Origin: Oscillospiraceae bacterium
Lineage (GTDB): Bacteria; Bacillota; Clostridia; Oscillospirales; Oscillospiraceae
Length of the DNA: 64,000 bases
Reading direction: 5' to 3'
Assembly: GCA_009785345.1 (NCBI GenBank)
Contig: WQWL01000001.1
Location: forward strand, 62,001-126,000
Shown: positions 37,574 through 46,278 of the stretch, piece after piece
Layout: every line of letters begins with the position of its first letter
Numbering within the stretch: position 1 is the stretch's first letter
Program-made: the position numbers and the translations under genes
Notes under the pieces: generated by a model
Seen by the model: only the letters and a program-made list of their open reading frames with translations
Told to the model about the DNA's origin: nothing
Databases searched by the model: none

Positions 37574-38203
37574 TCAATAATATGTTCCGGAATATTGATA
37601 ATAATCGTACACATCTTCTTGTGGTTGCAAATTAACCAGCTCATCAACAAATTTCAATACTTGTCGTGTATACCGTGTTCCATTTCTTACGTTTTTCGGA
37701 TTGCGCCCTGTCGAGTGCCAAAATAGTAATTGGATATATCCGTGATCTGTGCTCAAATCCAAATTATATTTATCTCGTGCATATGACCACATTTCCATCA
37801 GAGTTAACAGGTTGTCATATGGATTAAATAAGTCCCGACTTTTATAATTATCAGTGAATCTTTCTATTTGGCGCGTTGTAATCCAAAATGGTGATATTTG
37901 AGCTAACCCTCTCCAATTTCCTGTTTTATTATGTGCTCTTGGATTAAATGTGCTTTCATGTACAATCATTCCCATAATTATTTTTTCGCAAAAATCATAC
38001 TCTTGTGCAAAATCCCGTATCATATGTTGTATTTCCGGGGATGCATTAACTCTAGTTCCGTTTTTGTAAACTTCATATAATGCTTCTAATGGCGGCTCTC
38101 CTATAAATTCTACTAATTGTTCTGCTGCCGTTGCAACTACACTCATCGATAATAATATTGCTAGTATCAAAAATAATGATACTATTTTAGTAATTCTTCT
38201 CAT
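37574..38203 (-). CDS. Secreted lytic transglycosylase-like protein (SLT fold)
   Basis: 209 residues. A signal peptide (about 1-27: basic start, hydrophobic core, cleavage near ATAAEQ) precedes an SLT-type domain. The catalytic glutamate is E83 in VHESTFNP, followed by GLAQIS and a later LLFWHSTGRNP segment. Such enzymes cleave the glycan strand of peptidoglycan with 1,6-anhydro product formation. A role in wall remodelling, perhaps for pilus passage or sporulation, is conjecture. Confidence 0.82.
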   Translation of the reverse strand: MRRITKIVSLFLILAILLSMSVVATAAEQLVEFIGEPPLEALYEVYKNGTRVNASPEIQHMIRDFAQEYDFCEKIIMGMIVHESTFNPRAHNKTGNWRGLAQISPFWITTRQIERFTDNYKSRDLFNPYDNLLTLMEMWSYARDKYNLDLSTDHGYIQLLFWHSTGRNPKNVRNGTRYTRQVLKFVDELVNLQPQEDVYDYYQYSGTYY

Positions 38204-38300
38204 TTCCTTGCCTTTCAGAATTTTTCACACGAAAATTTGCTTTGAGGACACTTCAATAGTTTTAATAACTCTTGCTTTTTCCTCAAAACACCGTACAAAA

Positions 38301-38335
38301 TTAAAAACCCTAGAGCGCATATGTCTCTAGGGTTT
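38301..38335 (-). terminator. Intrinsic terminator of tRNA-Arg
   Basis: AAACCCTAGAG (38305-38315) pairs perfectly with CTCTAGGGTTT (38325-38335) around a 9-base loop. On the minus strand the hairpin starts six bases after the tRNA and is followed by TTAATTTTG. Confidence 0.85.
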
Positions 38336-38340
38336 CCTAG

Positions 38341-38417
38341 TGGCACGCCTAGCACGATTCGAACGTGCGACCCTCTGCTTAGAAGGCAGATGCTCTATCC
38401 TGCTGAGCTATAGGCGC
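38341..38417 (-). tRNA. tRNA-Arg (anticodon TCT)
   Basis: A 77-base cloverleaf with the CCA end encoded. The acceptor GCGCCTA pairs with TAGGCGT (one G:T), the anticodon loop is CTTCTAA and the T-loop has GTTCGAATC. It decodes AGA/AGG, the main arginine codons of AT-rich genomes. It has its own promoter and terminator. Confidence 0.97.
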
Positions 38418-38471
38418 ATACAAAACCGATCTTAAATATGTAAACCTACGCGTTCATCTTTAGCCTGCAAG

Positions 38472-38500
38472 ATTATACAACGACATAATGCCGTTGTCAA
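38472..38500 (-). promoter_or_regulatory. Consensus sigma-A promoter for tRNA-Arg
   Basis: Perfect TTGACA (38495-38500) and perfect TATAAT (38472-38477) with a 17-base spacer on the minus strand, 54 bases before the tRNA. Confidence 0.85.
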
Positions 38501-38586
38501 GTTAATCTGCACATTTCCATCGTATTTATAGTGATAAGTGCCATTATTCATATGTTTATAACAGTTCTAACTTGCGAAAATAATAC

Positions 38587-40500
38587 CTAGCACTCTACTA
38601 TTTCCCCCGGATTTTCAAGCATGTACCCACCTAGTGTGTCCAGTCGCTCACGTAATTCATCAGATTTCAACACTTTGAGCAAATGCTGAACTTCCGGAAG
38701 TTCCCATGCGTGATCCGGTATTAGAAAATCATATTGTTCATCGCAAATATGTAAAAAGTCCAAATCATACATTTTTGCTGCCGAGTAAACCCCTAACCCA
38801 ACATCTGCTGAATCTGCAGCAATTAATGATGCAACGGAAGTATGTGTGAACTCTTCCCTATCATAACCATGTATTTTTGTCGTATCTATATTATTCTGCT
38901 TACACAAATAGTCCATTAGAATTCGCGTACCCGAACCCTTTTGTCTATTTACAAATCTTATGTTATCTTGACTAATATCGTCAACATTACTGATTCCCTT
39001 TGGATTTCCCTTTTGCAAAATCAGCCCTTGCATTCTTTTAACACAGTGCACTAACTTAACTTTTCTATCAGGAATTAATTTTTGTACAAATGACTTATTA
39101 TACTCGCCTGTTTTTTCATCAAGCAGGTGAGTTCCTGCAATATGAGCTTCGCCTTTTCTAATAGCCAAAAGCCCACTCATACTTCCCACATGTGAAGACG
39201 TAATAGATATATTTCCGTACTCACGTTTGAGAATGTCGTTAAGCTCATCAATTAATGGATCATGACTTCCAATAATTACAATGCTTTTACGCAACTCTTC
39301 TTCACTACGTAGCAATCTGACATTGACACATGCTCCACCTTCATAACCCTCGACACCTTGAGGAACTTCCAAAATCCCATCTGCTCTCATAAACGACGTT
39401 ACAATTCCACTTCCACGACTTAGTGGCGAAGCTATTAACTTATCATGAACATATCCCATACGAACACGTACAAATTCACAATATTTCAAAGTAGAAACAA
39501 CTGATCTTGATAACGTCGCATCTAAGTACTTCGCACTCTCGCTTGAAGTTTTGCAAAGAAAATCAACTATAGGACGCACCAATTGCTCTAGCACAATAAT
39601 CCCTGACACGGGATAACCGGGTATTCCAACAACAGCTTTTTCTCCGCAGTAACCAAGAATTGCGGGTTTTCCCGGCTTGATAGCAATACCATGATACAGT
39701 ACTGTACCAACTTGATCGATTACTTTTGCAGAATAATCCTCCCTCCCTGCTGACGAACCTGCTCCAAGCAAAACAATATCACACTCCAAAAGTGCAGTAT
39801 CAAGTGTCTCGCGTATAAGTAATGCGTCATCTTTTACAATTGGATATATTACGGTTTCTGCTCCCCATTCATGAAGCATTGCGGAAAATATCGCCGAATT
39901 AAACTCAGGAATATCCCCACTCTTCAATTCTGCACTTGGTAAAACAATCTCATCGCCTGTTGGTATAAAACCAACAACGGGCTTTTTTATTATGTGCACA
40001 TCTGTAACACCACTTGCAATCATAGCACCAAGTGCAGAAGGTGTTATCTTTGAAAAAGATGGTAAAATCATCTCTCCGGCACAAATATCTTCACCGATTT
40101 GCCTGATATGTTGCCAAGGAGCTGCAGCCTCAAAAAGACGAATAACTCCATCCTCGTTGTCAGAAAAAATAACATCCTCAATCATAATGACAGCATCACA
40201 ATCATCAGGCAAAGCATCACCTGTATCAATGAACTTATACTGCTCACGAGATAAAGTTACAGGAGTCGTCTCACTAGCACCAAAAGTTAATCTGGCATCA
40301 AGTGCAATACCATCCATTGCAGCAGCATTATAATGAGGCACACAAATATCAGCATAAACAGCCCCACTAGTCACCCTACCAGAAGCCTCTGTAACATGGA
40401 CAACCTCTTCTCGCCAACTCATGCCGTTGGAGAGAAGAGCATTAAGATAATCCTCCCGTGCTTTCCCAAGTTCGATATTGGTTAAATATTTAAAGTTCAT
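38587..40500 (-). CDS. moeA: MoeA with C-terminal periplasmic-binding-protein-like domain
   Basis: 637 residues. Residues 1 to about 400 are MoeA, the enzyme that inserts molybdate or tungstate into adenylylated molybdopterin: DTGDALPDDCDAV, the GAGSSAGREDYSA loop and KPGKPAILG. Residues about 405-637 form a PBP-like/LysR substrate-binding type domain (IVIIGSHDPLIDEL, NRQKGSGTRILMDYL), seen fused to MoeA in some anaerobes and likely to bind oxyanion or a regulator ligand. It follows a second moeA by 37 bases. Both may serve the AOR enzyme encoded 4 kb away. Confidence 0.9.
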   Translation of the reverse strand: MNFKYLTNIELGKAREDYLNALLSNGMSWREEVVHVTEASGRVTSGAVYADICVPHYNAAAMDGIALDARLTFGASETTPVTLSREQYKFIDTGDALPDDCDAVIMIEDVIFSDNEDGVIRLFEAAAPWQHIRQIGEDICAGEMILPSFSKITPSALGAMIASGVTDVHIIKKPVVGFIPTGDEIVLPSAELKSGDIPEFNSAIFSAMLHEWGAETVIYPIVKDDALLIRETLDTALLECDIVLLGAGSSAGREDYSAKVIDQVGTVLYHGIAIKPGKPAILGYCGEKAVVGIPGYPVSGIIVLEQLVRPIVDFLCKTSSESAKYLDATLSRSVVSTLKYCEFVRVRMGYVHDKLIASPLSRGSGIVTSFMRADGILEVPQGVEGYEGGACVNVRLLRSEEELRKSIVIIGSHDPLIDELNDILKREYGNISITSSHVGSMSGLLAIRKGEAHIAGTHLLDEKTGEYNKSFVQKLIPDRKVKLVHCVKRMQGLILQKGNPKGISNVDDISQDNIRFVNRQKGSGTRILMDYLCKQNNIDTTKIHGYDREEFTHTSVASLIAADSADVGLGVYSAAKMYDLDFLHICDEQYDFLIPDHAWELPEVQHLLKVLKSDELRERLDTLGGYMLENPGEIVEC

Positions 40501-40537
40501 AAATATTCCCTTTCACCTTCGTTACCTTTTTGCAAAA

Positions 40538-41752
40538 TCAAAAATAAACCACTTTAACAGCTTCACCCTTAGCAAGCCCTTCACAATCTCTGGGCACGCA
40601 TATATAACCATCTACACCCGATAAGCTGGAAATCAAACCTGACTTTCCCCTAATCGGACGAGCAACATATACACCATCAACCTCAATAAGCGACACACCA
40701 ATATACTCTGCCCTGCCATGATTTGAAGAAATCGCTTCAGCGAGTCGGGCATCGACGCTATAACGCTTCACATTTGATCCTAAAAGTCTATTTATCAACG
40801 GACGAACAAATAGCTCAGTCACCATGTATGCAGCCACCGGATGACCAGGCAAACCAAAAACAAGCTTGCCACGAACTATGCCTAATATCGTTGGCTTTCC
40901 CGGTTTCATTGCAATCCCGTGTAATAGTAACTCACCCTCGGACTCAATTACCCGTGCAGTCATATCTCTAGCACCAGCAGAAGAACCGCCGGAAATAAGA
41001 CATATATCACAAGTCTCAACTGCTGACAAAACAGCATTACGAATTGCTTGCTCATCATCCTTGACTATACCGAAATCCATAGCCTTTGCGCCAAGCTGTG
41101 TCACAGTAGCAAGCAGCATCGGTGTGTTTATGTCACGTACTTGACCACCAACTGGAACACGTGAAGTCGGGACAAGTTCATCACCTGTCGAAATGACACC
41201 AACAACAGGCTCAACGCGCACCTCCACCCTATCATGTCCAAGAGCAGCTAATATACCTATATCATGTGGAGTCAATACTGTGCCGTCTTTCAAAACTTCT
41301 TGTCCAATGCGTACATCGTCACCATTGAAAATAACATTATTTCCTGGAGCTACGGGCTTTTGAATGCCCACAATATTCTCACCATAATTTTCGCTGTGTT
41401 CAACCATTACCACAGCATCAGCACTTTCTGGCAATTCTCCACCAGTTGAAACAATCGCACAATCACCTGTAGCAAGCGCCACATCGGCAGACTCTCCCAT
41501 CAGAACTTCTGAAACAATATTAAGAATAGCCGGAATACTCTCGTTACAACCAAATGTATCCGAAGCACGTACAGCATACCCATCAACTGTAGAACGATTA
41601 AAGTTCGGTACATTTTCATCCGATGATATATTAAAGTGCAAAACTCGTCCACATGCATTCAACAAGTCAACGAGTTCTGATTTGGAATCAAAACTCAAAT
41701 ACAACGAATCTATTATTTTTATAACTTCATCGGGCGTTTTTACATTTAACAA
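40538..41752 (-). CDS. moeA: Molybdopterin molybdenumtransferase MoeA
   Basis: 404 residues from a TTG start; the only nearby ATG is out of frame. It has the standard MoeA layout: VDGYAVRASD near residue 60, STGGELPESADAVVMVEH, SGGSSAGARDM and KPGKPTILG, and domain IV at the end. It is the first gene of a tandem moeA pair. Paralogue pairs can separate molybdenum from tungsten loading in other organisms; which does which here cannot be told. Confidence 0.92.
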   Translation of the reverse strand: MLNVKTPDEVIKIIDSLYLSFDSKSELVDLLNACGRVLHFNISSDENVPNFNRSTVDGYAVRASDTFGCNESIPAILNIVSEVLMGESADVALATGDCAIVSTGGELPESADAVVMVEHSENYGENIVGIQKPVAPGNNVIFNGDDVRIGQEVLKDGTVLTPHDIGILAALGHDRVEVRVEPVVGVISTGDELVPTSRVPVGGQVRDINTPMLLATVTQLGAKAMDFGIVKDDEQAIRNAVLSAVETCDICLISGGSSAGARDMTARVIESEGELLLHGIAMKPGKPTILGIVRGKLVFGLPGHPVAAYMVTELFVRPLINRLLGSNVKRYSVDARLAEAISSNHGRAEYIGVSLIEVDGVYVARPIRGKSGLISSLSGVDGYICVPRDCEGLAKGEAVKVVYF

Positions 41753-41772
41753 AACTCCACCTCACTAACTCT

Positions 41773-41801
41773 ATTGTAATTATCAGTTCATTTTTTGTCA
41801 A
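41773..41801 (-). promoter_or_regulatory. Probable sigma-A promoter for the moeA pair
   Basis: On the minus strand TTGACA (41796-41801) and TACAAT (41773-41778) are 17 bases apart, with the -10 box 20 bases before the moeA start. It lies in the 72-base divergent gap to pilB. Confidence 0.65.
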
Positions 41802-41824
41802 TGTCATCTTAAGGAGGAAAGATC

Positions 41825-43522
41825 ATGTCACTTCCGAAAACACACCAACTCAGACTTGGTGAAGTACTACTTGAATCAGGATATTTAACTGAGGAAGAGC
41901 TTAACAAGGCTCTCAGCATACAACAGTCATCACCAACGAGAAAGCGACTAGGTGAGGTTTTGATCGAAACCGGTATTATAACAGAGGATCGATTAAATAC
42001 TGCACTTTCGACACGCCTTGGGATAAAGTATGTTCCAATCAGTGAATGTCCTATAGAACTTAGCGCAGTTGCATTAATTCCAAAATCAGTTGCATTGAAG
42101 CATTGCCTGATAGCGATAAAAGTTGATCGAAACATATTACACATATTAATCAATGACCCACTTAACTATTATGCAATTGAAGATGTAAAGTTAATATCTC
42201 GTGCTCAACATGTCGAAAGCATGGTCTGCAAACGTGATGAAATTCTGCATGCCATAAACGAAAGCTATTCAGAAATCGAAACACAAAATGCAACTCGTAG
42301 TGCTAACGAAGCTGCAGGTGAAACCAGTGCGCTTACATATGTCGATATTTCTGAAACAGCTGACGATACACCGGTTGTAACATTGATAAATTCAATGCTA
42401 AACAAAGCACATAGTGCTGGTGCTAGTGATATTCATATTGAACCATTTGAAAACCAAACACAGATAAGAATTCGTGTTGATGGTCAAATCGTTGATTATA
42501 CGACATTATCACAATCACTACACAGCTCAATGACTGCTCGAATAAAGATACTTAGCGGAATGGACATTGCTGAAAAACGTGCTCCGCAAGATGGTCACTT
42601 CCGTGCAATGCTTGAAGATGCAGAGCTCAATGTACGTGTATCATCAATTCCAACTCTATATGGAGAGAAAATTGTTCTGCGATTTCTTAGTCAAACAGCC
42701 GTGCTTGATAACGCCACAACCTTTGGAATGCAACAAGATGATTATGACAAAATGTTGTCATTATTGCAATCCCCCCATGGTTTGATTTATATCACCGGAC
42801 CTACAGGTAGTGGAAAAACAACAACATTATATATGCTGGTTGAACTATTATCAAAACGAAATGTAAATATTGCTACTGTCGAAGACCCTGTAGAGAAGGC
42901 AATACATAAAGTCAATCAAACGCAAATCAATCCACTAGCCGGATTGACTTTTGAAACCGGATTACGCTCTATACTACGTCAAGATCCGGATATAATAATG
43001 ATTGGTGAAACACGTGACACAGAAACAGCAAGTATATCTGTTCGCTCGGCTCTTACAGGGCATCTGGTGCTATCCTCATTACACACCAATGACTCAGTCT
43101 CTGCAATAGTGCGACTCATTGATATGGGTGTCGAAGACTATTTAGTATCCAATTCACTCGTCGGCGTTGTCGCGCAACGATTAGTCAAGAAAATCTGTCC
43201 ATTTTGTCGTGAAGAATATGAGGCAACTGAATCAGATATGCGCTCTATGAACACAACAGATATAAAAGTACTTGCAAGAGGACGTGGATGTCATAACTGC
43301 AATAATACAGGATATAAAGGAAGAGTTGCAATACATGAAATACTAACAATTGATGCAAAAATCAGAAACCTCATAACACACAGCTCCGGGATTGATGAAG
43401 TATATGCCTATGTAAGAGAAAATAATATGATAAAAAGTCTACAGACAAGCCTTATTAGTCTTGTTAAGGAAAGAAAAACAACATTAGAAGAACTACTTAA
43501 GCTTACATATTTCGTACAGTAA
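41825..43522 (+). CDS. pilB: Type IV pilus assembly ATPase PilB
   Basis: 565 residues. An N-terminal MshEN-like domain (RLGEVLLESGYLTEEEL, repeated in RLGEVLIETGIITEDRL) precedes the GspE/PilB ATPase. Walker [11 protein letters not shown] is near residue 324, the Asp box and Walker B read QDPDIIMIGETRD, and the zinc site has CPFC and CHNC. It powers pilus extension at the inner face of the membrane. AAGGAGGAA precedes the ATG. It is the first gene of the plus-strand pilus operon. MshEN repeats in other bacteria bind c-di-GMP, which may apply here. Confidence 0.95.
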   Translation: MSLPKTHQLRLGEVLLESGYLTEEELNKALSIQQSSPTRKRLGEVLIETGIITEDRLNTALSTRLGIKYVPISECPIELSAVALIPKSVALKHCLIAIKVDRNILHILINDPLNYYAIEDVKLISRAQHVESMVCKRDEILHAINESYSEIETQNATRSANEAAGETSALTYVDISETADDTPVVTLINSMLNKAHSAGASDIHIEPFENQTQIRIRVDGQIVDYTTLSQSLHSSMTARIKILSGMDIAEKRAPQDGHFRAMLEDAELNVRVSSIPTLYGEKIVLRFLSQTAVLDNATTFGMQQDDYDKMLSLLQSPHGLIYITGPTGSGKTTTLYMLVELLSKRNVNIATVEDPVEKAIHKVNQTQINPLAGLTFETGLRSILRQDPDIIMIGETRDTETASISVRSALTGHLVLSSLHTNDSVSAIVRLIDMGVEDYLVSNSLVGVVAQRLVKKICPFCREEYEATESDMRSMNTTDIKVLARGRGCHNCNNTGYKGRVAIHEILTIDAKIRNLITHSSGIDEVYAYVRENNMIKSLQTSLISLVKERKTTLEELLKLTYFVQ

Positions 43523-43676
43523 TATTGTGAGGTGACATTAGTTTGAATGAATTCAAACTAACGAAAGAATATGCCACTTGCTCTCCCTATGGGAAACCGC
43601 AAGTGAAGCATGAAATGACCGTCCCTTCTCATGGTCATTTTGTGTCTAGAGATTTTCGAAAGGAATGGTCATTATA
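43523..43676 (+). ncRNA. Structured leader element, copy 1 (before pilT)
   Basis: Between pilB and pilT. Helix 1 is TTAGTTTGAA/TTCAAACTAA (43538-43561) with a TGAA loop. Helix 2 is ATGC+CACTTGC paired with GCAAGTG+AA+GCAT (43571-43611), capped by TCCC-TAT-GGGA and AAACC. Helix 3 is AAATGACC/GGTCATTT (43613-43640) followed by TTTTGTG. Segment 43615-43625 can also pair with the ribosome site GGAATGGTCAT (43662-43672). Copies occur before pilM and scpB. Confidence 0.7.
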
Positions 43677-44732
43677 ATGCATATCAATGAACTGCTTGCA
43701 AAAGCAAGAGCTGAACGAGCAAGTGATGTCCACATTACAGTTCAACGTAATCCCCTATTTCGCATAGATGGGGTGCTGCACGAGACAGCATATTTGCTTA
43801 ACATACCTGAAAAGCGCGAAATGGTGCTTTCTCTTCTTACTGAAAAGCAACGTAAGAAAGTCGAAAACACCATTGATGTTGACACGAGCTATGAAACTGA
43901 TGATGGCTTGCGCTATCGTGTTAATGTGTTCTATCAACAGCAGCAAATCGCCGCTGCCATAAGACTTCTCAATGAACAGATACCCACATTTGACGAGTTG
44001 GGACTCCCAGACTCACTTCGATCACTTGCTGATGAGCCTCGTGGACTTATTCTAGTAACTGGACCAACCGGAAGCGGTAAATCTACCACTCTTGCAGCAA
44101 TGGTTGACTACATCAACACGAAAAAAGCATGCCATATTTTAACTATTGAAGACCCCGTTGAATATGTATACAAGCAAAAAATGGCAATGATACATCAACG
44201 CAATGTTGGTGAAGATGTGGAAAGTTTTTCTGGTGCGTTAAAGAGTGCAATGCGCGAAGACCCTGATGTTATACTTGTTGGAGAAATGCGAGATTTTGAG
44301 ACAATATCTGCAGCAATAACTGCCGCTGAGACAGGGCATCTGGTTCTCTCCACACTACACACCACCGGTGCAGCAATGACAATTGATCGAATCATTGATG
44401 TATTCCCACCCCATAGTCAACAACAAATTCGCACACAACTCTCAGCTGTACTTAGAGGCGTCATTACACAAACTCTATTACCGAAAGCGAGTGGTATTGG
44501 TCGTGTTGCGGCATTTGAAATTATGATAGGAACAGACGCTGTTTCTACTTTAGTACGAGAAAGCAAAGGACATCAACTCAACTCAATCATACAAACAAGC
44601 TCACGTCAAGGTATGGTCTTACTTGATGACTATCTTGCCAATTTGGTAAGAAGCGGCGTAATAAAAAAAGAAGCAGCTCTTGAAAAAGCTACAAATAAGA
44701 CAGAATTTCTTTCAGCTATCGAGCGCATCTAA
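43677..44732 (+). CDS. pilT: Type IV pilus retraction ATPase PilT
   Basis: 351 residues from the ATG at 43677; an ATG four codons earlier lies inside the ribosome site AAGGAATGGTCAT. The N-terminal PAS-like domain begins MHINELLAKARAERASDVH. The ATPase has Walker A GPTGSGKST near 128, Walker B DPDVILVGEMRD, and the HLVLSTLHTT histidine box. It pulls pilin back into the membrane, so the pilus is probably retractile. The leader before it is structured. Confidence 0.95.
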   Translation: MHINELLAKARAERASDVHITVQRNPLFRIDGVLHETAYLLNIPEKREMVLSLLTEKQRKKVENTIDVDTSYETDDGLRYRVNVFYQQQQIAAAIRLLNEQIPTFDELGLPDSLRSLADEPRGLILVTGPTGSGKSTTLAAMVDYINTKKACHILTIEDPVEYVYKQKMAMIHQRNVGEDVESFSGALKSAMREDPDVILVGEMRDFETISAAITAAETGHLVLSTLHTTGAAMTIDRIIDVFPPHSQQQIRTQLSAVLRGVITQTLLPKASGIGRVAAFEIMIGTDAVSTLVRESKGHQLNSIIQTSSRQGMVLLDDYLANLVRSGVIKKEAALEKATNKTEFLSAIERI

Positions 44733-44868
44733 TATTATTATTTGAAATGGCTAATTTTTATCAATAATTACACGAAGATATAGTATAAGAGCTACTCGTT
44801 ATATATTAATATTACGAGCAAAATATTAAACAACAACAAATTATATGGTAATGGAAAGGAATAAGGAA

Positions 44869-45300
44869 ATGAAACTTCAAAAAATTCTCAAGAATAGAAA
44901 AGGCTTCACATTAATGGAGCTAATCATCGTCCTTGTCATTGTCGCTATATTAGCAGCCGCGCTTATCCCGTCGTTTCTAAACTTTGCAACCCGAGCACGC
45001 GAGGAATCACTGTATGCTCAAGCCAGAGTAGGTATGGTCGCCGCGCAGGTACTGATAACAGAAAGTGGTAAGCCGATAGCCGATGCAAAAGATGACAGAG
45101 TTACGCTTACATATGACCAATTTATTAGTAGAGTAAGAACCTCAACAGAAGGTGTAGATTTTTATAATTTAGTAGTGGATGACGTAGATAATCCAGACGG
45201 ATTTTCTGACTTCGTTATTGCTAAAGGTGGTCTTCGTATTGTAGGAATAACATATGAAAAAAATACTGATGAAAAAGTAATTATCACACCTCCCGCATAG
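44869..45300 (+). CDS. pilA: Major type IV prepilin-like protein
   Basis: 143 residues from the ATG at 44869, which has AAGGAA upstream; an ATG 24 bases earlier lacks one. A 12-residue basic leader ends in glycine, cleaved before FTLMEL, so the mature protein has F1 and E5. A 20-residue hydrophobic helix follows, then a small globular domain of about 100 residues without the disulfide loop of Gram-negative pilins. Its place after pilT and before the peptidase suggests the main subunit. Confidence 0.88.
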   Translation: MKLQKILKNRKGFTLMELIIVLVIVAILAAALIPSFLNFATRAREESLYAQARVGMVAAQVLITESGKPIADAKDDRVTLTYDQFISRVRTSTEGVDFYNLVVDDVDNPDGFSDFVIAKGGLRIVGITYEKNTDEKVIITPPA

Positions 45301-45385
45301 TCAATAATTTTTGATAATATCAAGTAATGCAAAATATTAATTACTTTATTTTCAGCTGAACCTCGCTGTAATTAACATATTCCCA

Positions 45386-45416
45386 GCGCCCGCTTCATAA
45401 AAATGCAAGCGGGCGC
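45386..45416 (+). other. Strong GC-rich hairpin between pilA and pilD
   Basis: GCGCCCGCTT (45386-45395) pairs perfectly with AAGCGGGCGC (45407-45416) around an 11-base loop. No T-run follows on either strand. It may protect the pilA mRNA 3' end or attenuate read-through into pilD, giving more pilin than peptidase. Confidence 0.65.
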
Positions 45417-45441
45417 ACAAATAGTAAGGAAGCATAGAATA

Positions 45442-46212
45442 ATGATGTATGACTTAATCACAATCTACACATTTCTTGTAATCGTTGGAGCTTGCATTGG
45501 TAGCTTCATCAATGTTGTTATATCGCGCTTGCCGATTAAAGGCGCGTTTTTAGCAAGTAAACGCTCGCGTTGTCTGAAATGTGATAAAGAACTAAAACCA
45601 TATGATATGATTCCAATTCTTTCCTGGCTAATTCTAAAAGGGCATTGCAGAAATTGTAAAATGAAAATCCCAATTCAATATCCTCTGGTTGAACTATCTT
45701 GCGCACTCCTTGCAGTTGTGACCTTTATGCGATTTGGTTTAAGTCTTGAAACAATTCTCGCATTTGGTGTGACAGTTACCCTACTTGCAATCTCAGTGAT
45801 TGATTTGCAGACATCAAAAATACCAAACTCACTAGTAATTGCAATTGCCGTTTTCGCTGTTGCCGCAATTTGGTTTTTTCCGCATGCCACACTGCTTGAA
45901 CGAGTTATCGGCTTTTTCATAATAAGCATACCATTGCTCATTATCACTCTAGTAGTAAATGGAGCATTCGGCGGCGGTGACATTAAACTAATGGCAGCAT
46001 GCGGTTTTTTACTCGGCTGGCAAGACACATTACTAGCGTTCTTCATAGCACTACTACTAGGCGGAGTCTGCGCAATATTTCTCATATCTACCGGCAAACG
46101 AGCTCGTGGCGAACATATGGTCTTTGGACCTGCAATTAGTCTTGGTGTGGCAATCTCACTCTTTTTTGGATATGACATCATTTCTTGGTATCTCACACTA
46201 ATTACCTTTTAG
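45442..46212 (+). CDS. pilD: Prepilin peptidase
   Basis: 256 residues from ATG at 45442, preceded by AAGGAAG; the frame extends further upstream through the pilA-pilD hairpin but lacks a ribosome site. A24-family aspartic protease and N-methylase: about seven membrane helices, zinc-binding CLKC and CRNC in the first loop, catalytic aspartates in VIDLQTSKIPN and FGGGDIKLMAA. It cuts the leader from all four prepilins of this locus and methylates the new N-terminus. Confidence 0.94.
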   Translation: MMYDLITIYTFLVIVGACIGSFINVVISRLPIKGAFLASKRSRCLKCDKELKPYDMIPILSWLILKGHCRNCKMKIPIQYPLVELSCALLAVVTFMRFGLSLETILAFGVTVTLLAISVIDLQTSKIPNSLVIAIAVFAVAAIWFFPHATLLERVIGFFIISIPLLIITLVVNGAFGGGDIKLMAACGFLLGWQDTLLAFFIALLLGGVCAIFLISTGKRARGEHMVFGPAISLGVAISLFFGYDIISWYLTLITF

Positions 46213-46278
46213 CCTAAACTATATTGAACATATTTTTATTTTGAGTAACAATTATTATAAATATGGAGAATTGTGATC

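Noticed and set aside
43523-43676. Assignment of the pilT leader to a known c-di-GMP riboswitch
   Set aside because: The conserved c-di-GMP-I elements (GCAAACC with ACGCAAAGCC, and the GGGUUACC receptor) and the c-di-GMP-II pseudoknot core are not seen. Function is plausible, but the known families do not fit by eye.
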